Below, one piece after another: positions 58,620-64,000 of a DNA stretch of 64,000 bases. The DNA comes from Branchiibius sp. NY16-3462-2. GTDB lineage: Bacteria; Actinomycetota; Actinomycetes; Actinomycetales; Dermatophilaceae. The position numbers were made by a program, and so were the translations under genes. Each line of letters begins with the position of its first letter. Position 1 is the stretch's first letter. The DNA lies in assembly GCF_001594145.1 (NCBI RefSeq), contig NZ_LVCF01000042.1, forward strand, positions 164,516 to 228,515. The letters run 5' to 3'. The notes beneath the pieces are model-generated. The model was not told the DNA's origin. It saw only the letters and a list, made by a program, of their open reading frames with translations, and did not search any database.

Positions 58620-60370
58620 GAAGTCGCAGGACCGACCAGGACGGTGCCGTCGGGATCGACGTTGACGACCGGTTTGTCGGAGCCGGCTGTGGTGCGGTCG
58701 AGTTCGGCGTCGAAGGCAGCCACGACGACCTCGCCAGGGCCGAGGCCGATCGGGACACTCTCGCTGCGCAGGTTGACCACCAGCCGGTGGGCACCACGCT
58801 GGATCCGGATGAGGTCGTCGTCGATGGTCGTCGCAACGGTGCCGAGGGAGGCATCACTCAGGTCGGTGATCTGCTGCCGCAGCGTGATCAACGTGCGGTA
58901 CCAGTCCAGCAACCGGGCGTGATCGCCGCCCGTCGGCTGCGACCAGTCGAGCCGGGAACGGATGAACGTTGCCTCGTCCTGCGGATCGGGGACCTGCGAA
59001 CCCCAACCGTGCGAGGCGAATTCAGCCTTTCTGCCCTTCGACACCGCCTTGGCGAGCTCTGGATCCTGGTGATCGGTGAAGTACTGCCAGGGAGTCGTCG
59101 CGCCCCACTCCTCACCCATGAAGAGCATCGGGGTGTAGGGACTGGTGAGCAGGATGGCCGCGCCGGCGGCGACGCGGCCGACCGACACCAGTTGCGCCAG
59201 TCGGTCGCCGGTGGCGCGGTTGCCCACCTGGTCATGGGTCTGCAGCGACGCCACGAACCGCCACCCCGGCGCCGTCGCCGGGTCGACCGGTCGGCCGTGG
59301 TGGCGCTCCCGGAAGGTTGAGTAGGTGCCGTCGTGGAAGAACGGCGTGCGTAGCACCTTGGGCAGCGCGTCCGGGTTGGCGAAATCGCCGTAGTAGCCGC
59401 CGGTTTCGCCGGTGAGTCGCACGTGCAGAGCGTGGTGGACGTCGTCGGCCCACTGTGCATCCATGCCGAGGCCGCCGACGTTGCGCGCCGAGACCGTGCC
59501 GGGGTCGTTGCGGTCGGATTCCGCGATCAACGTCAGTTCGCGCCCCGAGGCGGTGGCCAACATGACCACCTCGGCCGCGAGTTGCTCCAGGAACGGCAGA
59601 GCGCGACTGTCCAACAGCGCGTGCACGGCGTCCAGACGCAACGCGTCGATGTGGAAATCGCGCAACCACATCATGGCGTTGTCCAGGAAGTACCGCCGCA
59701 CGTGGTCGCTGCCCGGTCCGTCCAGGTTCACCGCTGAACCCCACGGTGTCTTATAGGCATCCGTGAAGTACGGCCCGTAGCTGGGCAGGTAGTTGCCGCT
59801 CGGACCGAGATGGTTGTAGACGACATCCAGACACACTGCGAGGCCGCGCTGATGACACGCATCGACGAACCGCTGCAAACCTGCGGCCCCACCGTAGGGC
59901 TCGAACACGGCGTACGGGCAGACGCCGTCATACCCCCAGCCGCGGCTGCCCGGGAAGGCGGCCACCGGCATGATCTCCACAACGGTCACGCCGAGGTCGG
60001 CGAGGTAGTCCAGCCGGTCGATGGCACTCGCGAAGGTGCCATCCGGGGTGAACGTGCCGACGTGCATCTCGTAGATGACACCTCCCCGCAGCGGTGGAAT
60101 GGTGTATTCGCCGTCCTGCCAGTCGTATTCACCCAGATCGACAACCGCCGATCGTTCGTCGGGGCCGTCGGGCTGGGACAGCGAGCGCGGGTCGGGCAGC
60201 ACCTTGGACTCGCCGTCGTCGGTGTGCAGCACGTAGCCGTAGCGGTCGCCGACCACCGCGTCCGCGTCGCCGGTGAACCAGCCCTGCTCGGCCGCGGTCA
60301 ACCGGATCCGCTGCTCGCCCAGCGCCAGGTCGACATCGGAGGCCTTGGGTGCCCAGACCTCGAACTTCAC
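58616..60370 (-). CDS. treZ: Malto-oligosyltrehalose trehalohydrolase
   Basis: 584 residues. GH13 enzyme that releases trehalose from maltooligosyltrehalose. An N-terminal CBM48-like beta domain (FEVWAPKASDVDLALGEQRI) is followed by the (beta/alpha)8 barrel. Catalytic residues lie in DALRLDAVHAL (nucleophile Asp), LIAESDRNDP (acid/base Glu) and LQTHDQVGNRA (third Asp). VVEIMPVAAFPGSRGWGYDGV is the family's diagnostic block. Overlaps the treY stop by 4 bp and follows it in the operon. Together with TreY it makes trehalose from glycogen or maltodextrin. Confidence 0.95.
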   Translation of the reverse strand: MKFEVWAPKASDVDLALGEQRIRLTAAEQGWFTGDADAVVGDRYGYVLHTDDGESKVLPDPRSLSQPDGPDERSAVVDLGEYDWQDGEYTIPPLRGGVIYEMHVGTFTPDGTFASAIDRLDYLADLGVTVVEIMPVAAFPGSRGWGYDGVCPYAVFEPYGGAAGLQRFVDACHQRGLAVCLDVVYNHLGPSGNYLPSYGPYFTDAYKTPWGSAVNLDGPGSDHVRRYFLDNAMMWLRDFHIDALRLDAVHALLDSRALPFLEQLAAEVVMLATASGRELTLIAESDRNDPGTVSARNVGGLGMDAQWADDVHHALHVRLTGETGGYYGDFANPDALPKVLRTPFFHDGTYSTFRERHHGRPVDPATAPGWRFVASLQTHDQVGNRATGDRLAQLVSVGRVAAGAAILLTSPYTPMLFMGEEWGATTPWQYFTDHQDPELAKAVSKGRKAEFASHGWGSQVPDPQDEATFIRSRLDWSQPTGGDHARLLDWYRTLITLRQQITDLSDASLGTVATTIDDDLIRIQRGAHRLVVNLRSESVPIGLGPGEVVVAAFDAELDRTTAGSDKPVVNVDPDGTVLVGPATS

Positions 60371-62763
60371 GAGACCTTCTCCAGTACGGCGACCGGCAGC
60401 TTCTCGAGTACCTCACCGACCGTCGTGGTACCGCCAGCGATCTCGACCCCGGTCAACACATCCCGCCACGGTCCGTCGGGCAGTTTCACCTCGGTGTCCG
60501 CCCAGCCACCGTCGCGCGCGAGGCGGGCTGGTGCACGGGTCACCAGTACCAAGACTGCATCACGAGATCCACTGCCGGGCAATCGAAGTCGCGATGCGTT
60601 TCCCCGGGTGAACGCAATCAGGTGGTCGTTGCCGGTCTTCACCGGTTGAAACCCGCCGTCGAAGACACCAGCCAGTCGCTTGCGCAGATCCAGCAGCCGC
60701 CCGACCAGGTGCGTCTTGTCGGCGCTGAGATCACTTCCCCAGGCGGTGTCACTGATCAGCGCCCGGGCGTGGGCCCCATAGTCGACCGGTCTGCGGTTGT
60801 CCGGGTCGACCAGGCTGAGGTTGACTGCCTCGCAGCCCTGGTAGGTGTCGGGGATCCCCGGGATGGTCAGTTCCAGGGTCCGGGCGCCTAGCACGCAGGC
60901 CCGGATGGCTTCCGCATTCGCGGCCAGAGCATCCTCGATCGCGTCGTGGGTTGCGCCGGAGTCCCGGAACTTCTTCGCCAGGGCAATGACTTTCGCTTCG
61001 TACTCCTCGTCAGGCGCGGTCCACGTGGAGTGCAGCTTGGCTTCCCGCAGGGCCTTGGTGAGGTACTCGGTGAGGCGGTCATCGTCGATGGGGCCCACGC
61101 CGAGAACGGTCTGCCAGACGAAGTGCCCGGTGTCCGCATCGAGGTCGGCCTTGTCCGATTCCTTCCGCGCGGCCGCACTGATCCGGGACCAGGCGTCGGG
61201 GTCACCGCCGACAGCGACCAGTCGCGCACGCACGTCCTCTGATCGTTTCGTGTCGTGCGTGGACAACGTCGTCATCGTGCGCGGCCAGGTGTCCGGTCGG
61301 GTGATGGACCAGACCACCAGTCGCTCCGGGCCGGCGGTCGCGAACCGCGTCGGATCGCCACCGACCTCATTGAGCGCGACGAAGGGGTTCCAGCGGTAGA
61401 ACGTCGTGTCCTCAATGCCCTTGGCCATTACCGGGCCCCACGTCTGTTGCAACCGGATGCCGAAATCCGTTGCTGCCTGGTCGTCGTCGGCAAAGACGGT
61501 CAACGGCACCAGGGCGGTCAACTCCGCACCCAGATCGGGTCGCGACTCGGCAGCGGTGACGAACGCCTTGCTGAGCCGGGCCCGGGCGTGCTCGCTCAAC
61601 CGGGTCTCGGGTTTCGCGTACGCGCGGTAGACCTCACCGGCCACCACGAGTTCGGTGATTGCCTCGCGGAGCCGGTCGGGGTCGTGATCGGGCAACGCCT
61701 CCGTGGCCCGGCGGGTGAGGCGTTCGACCTCTGGACCGAAGGACTGTGTGACGACCTGCCGCTTCGCAGCGGCCACCGCGGTCTCGTAGTCGGGCTCGCC
61801 ACCGGAGGCCACCCACTCGTTCTCGATGACCTCGGCGCTCGCCTCGTCGATCAGGGCGGTGTCGATCAGGCCCAGGACGTCGTACCCCGTCGTGCCGGCG
61901 CACGGCCAGTTCGAGGGCAACTGCTCGGTGCCCTCCAGGATCTTCTCGACCCAGATCGGCGTCCCTCTCTCGGTGCCGTCGGTGAGGCGTTCCAGGTAGC
62001 CAACGGGGTCGGCCAGGCCGTCGGGGTGATCGATCCGGAAACCGTCGATCAGGCCTTCCTTGTGCAGGTCCAGCAGCAGCGCGTGGGTCGCATCGAACAC
62101 CTCGGGTATCTCGACGCGGACGGCGATCAACTCATCGACCTCGAAGAACCGCCGGTAGTTGAGCACCTGGTCCTTCTCGTGCCAGCTGGCTAGCCGGTAG
62201 TGCTGCTGTGCGACGGTTGCGGCGACGTCGTCGCTGACGGTGCCGGGCGCGAGCGGCCAGACGTGGTCGTAGTACCGCAGTACCGGCTCGTCACCGGTTG
62301 AATCAATGGTGAGTTCGCCTGCGGCCAGGACTTTTTCGAGGGTTTCACCCAGGACGGGGATACCGAGCTTGCCGTCCCCGGCCGCCCAGTCGATGTCGAA
62401 CCACTCGGCCGTTGCTGCGTCCTGACCGTCCCGGAGCACTTGCCACAGTTGGTGGTTGAGGTTCTCGGGCGCTGCAAAGGCCATGTGGTTGGGCACCACG
62501 TCCACGATGATCCCGAGGTCGTGCTCGTGCGCCGCCCGCACCAGAGCCTCGAAACCTTCCCGGCCGCCCAACTCAGGGTTGATCGCGGAGTGGTTCACCA
62601 CGTCGTACCCGTGCATCGAGCCGGGCATGGCGGTCAGGATCGGGGACAGATACAGGTGGGAGACACCCAATTCCTGCAGGTAGGGCACCTGCTCGGCGGC
62701 GTGGGCGAAGGTGAAGTCGCGGTGTAGTTGTAGCCGGTACGTCGCTGTGGGCGTGTCGCGCAT
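60367..62763 (-). CDS. treY: Malto-oligosyltrehalose synthase
   Basis: 798 residues from the ATG at 62763 (MRDTPTATYRLQLHRDFTFAHA). GH13 family enzyme that turns the terminal alpha-1,4 link into a 1,1 link, making maltooligosyltrehalose. Motifs: SHLYLSPILTAMPGSMHGYDVV, IIVDVVPNHMAF, GFRIDHPDGLADP (nucleophile Asp), and TLSTHDTKRSEDVRARL. It is transcribed toward treZ. A possible glgX/treX would be upstream but is not in the window. The start is about 160 bp from the amino-acid-binding lipoprotein, with an inverted repeat between. Confidence 0.95.
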   Translation of the reverse strand: MRDTPTATYRLQLHRDFTFAHAAEQVPYLQELGVSHLYLSPILTAMPGSMHGYDVVNHSAINPELGGREGFEALVRAAHEHDLGIIVDVVPNHMAFAAPENLNHQLWQVLRDGQDAATAEWFDIDWAAGDGKLGIPVLGETLEKVLAAGELTIDSTGDEPVLRYYDHVWPLAPGTVSDDVAATVAQQHYRLASWHEKDQVLNYRRFFEVDELIAVRVEIPEVFDATHALLLDLHKEGLIDGFRIDHPDGLADPVGYLERLTDGTERGTPIWVEKILEGTEQLPSNWPCAGTTGYDVLGLIDTALIDEASAEVIENEWVASGGEPDYETAVAAAKRQVVTQSFGPEVERLTRRATEALPDHDPDRLREAITELVVAGEVYRAYAKPETRLSEHARARLSKAFVTAAESRPDLGAELTALVPLTVFADDDQAATDFGIRLQQTWGPVMAKGIEDTTFYRWNPFVALNEVGGDPTRFATAGPERLVVWSITRPDTWPRTMTTLSTHDTKRSEDVRARLVAVGGDPDAWSRISAAARKESDKADLDADTGHFVWQTVLGVGPIDDDRLTEYLTKALREAKLHSTWTAPDEEYEAKVIALAKKFRDSGATHDAIEDALAANAEAIRACVLGARTLELTIPGIPDTYQGCEAVNLSLVDPDNRRPVDYGAHARALISDTAWGSDLSADKTHLVGRLLDLRKRLAGVFDGGFQPVKTGNDHLIAFTRGNASRLRLPGSGSRDAVLVLVTRAPARLARDGGWADTEVKLPDGPWRDVLTGVEIAGGTTTVGEVLEKLPVAVLEKVS

Positions 62764-62868
62764 AGGTCCATCCTGCCGTGGCTGGCTGGGCATCACTTCC
62801 CTAAGGGCATGCGGGCAGGCGTGATCTGGCCTACGTGCGGCGTCTTCGTGCGCCCCCACCGTGACCGA

Positions 62869-62925
62869 CTTTTGGAACGGGATTCACCTGGGAACAGCGT
62901 TTCCGGGTGAATCCCGTTCCAAAAG
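62869..62925. repeat. Long intergenic inverted repeat (20-bp perfect arms), family copy 2
   Basis: CTTTTGGAACGGGATTCACC (62869-62888) pairs perfectly with 62906-62925; the 17-base loop includes GGAA/TTCC that can extend the fold. Differs from the copy at 23043-23095 by G for C in the left arm and the matching C for G in the right. It begins one base after the stop of the downstream lipoprotein gene. Confidence 0.9.
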
Positions 62926-62926
62926 A

Positions 62927-63838
62927 TCAGAACGGAGCCGGCGGATTCAACTGCGAGGTCGTGATCGCGTTGTCCGGGACCTTCCACTTGGCCAGGATCT
63001 TGCCGTAGGTGCCGTCCTTGATCAGCGAGTTGACAGCGCTGACGAGGGCTGGCGCGATCGGCGATCCCTTGGCCGTGGCAAAACCGACCGGCGTCGTGGA
63101 GAACGTCCCGAGGAACTTGGTGTTCGGGATCTTCGTCGCCTGGTACTTCAACGTGACGGCCGGGCCGAAGAACACATCGACCTTGCCGTTCTGCAGACCC
63201 AGGTAGATCGGTGCGGTGTCGGCGAAATACTGCACGTTCCAGTTGGGCTTGCCGGCCTTGGCGCAGTCGCCGGCGTGGGCCTCCAACTGCTTCTGGAAGG
63301 TTGTGCCGGGCGACGTCGCGAGCTTCAGACCGCACAGATCCGTGATCTGCGAGACCTTGTCGACCTTCAGGTCCTTGCGGCCGAGGAACGCCTGGCCGTC
63401 GTTGAGGTAGGTCGCGAAGTCGACGACCTGGCTGCGGGCCTTGGTCACGCCGAAGTTGGCCTGGCCCGCCTGGTACTTGCCGTTCTGCACCCCCGGGATG
63501 ATCGAGGCGAAGGTCCCGAACTCCTCCTTGAAGGTGACGCCGAGTTTCTTGGCGACAGCATCGCGCAGATCGACCGACAGGCCGATCTCCTTGCCGTTCG
63601 CGTCGACGCCCGCGTGGGGCAGGCCTGAGGTGCCGACCGCCTGCGTGGTGCCGAGGGTGATGACGTCGGACTTCTGCACCGTCTCCGGCAGGAGTTTGCG
63701 GGCCGCGTCGTCGACCTTCACCGAGCTGACCAGGTCAGCGGTGGGCTGGGCCGGGGTCGCGGCCTGACCGGAGGAGGAGCAGCCGGCAAGGGCGATTCCC
63801 AGGACGGCGAGAGCCGGGATGAGAGGGCGCGTGGACAT
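62927..63838 (-). CDS. ABC transporter amino-acid-binding lipoprotein
   Basis: 303 residues from ATG 63838, with AAGGAA upstream. A lipoprotein signal peptide (IPALAVLGIALAGC, Cys at lipobox) anchors it outside the membrane. SBP family 3 (Gln/polar amino acid) fold: VITLGTTQAVGTSGLPHAG, then VDLRDAVAKKLGVTFKEEFG, then IIPGVQNGKYQAGQANFGVTKARSQVVDF (the K.D/FGVT.ER-type ligand site) and LDLCGLKLATSPGTTF-like region. No permease or ATPase is seen in the window. Both flanks carry related long inverted repeats. Confidence 0.88.
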   Translation of the reverse strand: MSTRPLIPALAVLGIALAGCSSSGQAATPAQPTADLVSSVKVDDAARKLLPETVQKSDVITLGTTQAVGTSGLPHAGVDANGKEIGLSVDLRDAVAKKLGVTFKEEFGTFASIIPGVQNGKYQAGQANFGVTKARSQVVDFATYLNDGQAFLGRKDLKVDKVSQITDLCGLKLATSPGTTFQKQLEAHAGDCAKAGKPNWNVQYFADTAPIYLGLQNGKVDVFFGPAVTLKYQATKIPNTKFLGTFSTTPVGFATAKGSPIAPALVSAVNSLIKDGTYGKILAKWKVPDNAITTSQLNPPAPF

Positions 63839-63915
63839 GGTGGTTCCTTTCGAGGGGTGGCGTACGCCAGGTGGTCGGGTGTGGTCTGCGTGTGGGGGTT
63901 TGGTTTGCTCTGGCC

Positions 63916-63972
63916 GGTTTGGGACGCGTTGACCCACGATTCGCGAAACAGTGGGTCAACCCGTCCCAAACC
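63916..63972. repeat. Long intergenic inverted repeat upstream of lipoprotein gene
   Basis: Arms 63916-63937 and 63951-63972 pair over 22 positions with a single mismatch (63927 against 63961); the left arm contains TTTGGGACG, close to TTTGGAACG of the copies at 23043 and 62869. The 13-base loop includes TTCGCGAA. It lies about 80 bp upstream of the lipoprotein ATG; the remaining bases to the window end show no gene. Confidence 0.85.
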
Positions 63973-64000
63973 CGGGGGAAGGCGGGGTGTGGTGCCGGGG

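Overview
The window is high-GC DNA from an actinobacterium. The evidence is lineage-typical genes (DUF3151 behind aldolase, DUF3073, a sterol-carrier-like gene, a sunset-domain protein, a DUF222/13E12 HNH protein), frequent GTG starts and dense ATGA stop/start overlaps. Micrococcales is my best guess, but nothing here fixes the genus. There is no phage, insertion sequence, CRISPR array or rRNA.

Layout. 1-2.7 kb: end of class II aldolase, DUF3151, an HTH regulator and a MocA-like cytidylyltransferase. 2.8-4.4 kb: a DUF222-HNH gene with an SOS-box-like promoter sitting inside a molybdenum-enzyme locus. 4.5-13.6 kb: coxD-coxE-xdhC-GAF regulator-coxS-coxL-coxM-coxG, a form II (AYRGAGR) CO-dehydrogenase-like hydroxylase with two CRP-like sites. 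13.6-14.2 kb: a deletion scar of two gene 3' ends. 14.3-18.9 kb: a membrane protein, an ABC exporter and a His-rich small protein. 19-28.5 kb: purA, class I lysS, a Tat-type exported protein, chorismate mutase, helD, purD, csbD-like and purC. 28.5-29.8 kb: PPOX protein and alpha/beta hydrolase.

30.0-35.8 kb is the most interesting part: a six-gene, fully overlapping operon encoding a HAD-like protein without its catalytic aspartates, a C7 sugar-phosphate cyclase (mysA), an O-methyltransferase (mysB), a TauD-type dioxygenase, an ATP-grasp ligase (mysC) and a D-Ala-D-Ala-ligase-like enzyme (mysD). This reads as a mycosporine-like amino acid (UV sunscreen) pathway with two unusual extra genes.

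35.8-64 kb: spermidine-synthase-like protein, sterol-carrier-like protein, LLM oxidoreductase, ppc, a glycoside-hydrolase-like protein, a second ABC exporter with a divergent GbsR/MarR regulator, a 72-bp minisatellite gene, purF-purM, DUF3073, a CopC-domain protein, an SMP-30-like protein, a probable Mn2+ (yybP-ykoY) riboswitch before a CaCA exchanger, PAP2, tRNA-Glu/Asp/Phe, a PHP protein, a deacetylase-like lipoprotein, treZ-treY (trehalose from maltodextrin) and an amino-acid-binding lipoprotein.

Five long intergenic inverted repeats are scattered through the window. At least two are copies of one element with a compensatory base-pair change. None has the U-tract of an intrinsic terminator.
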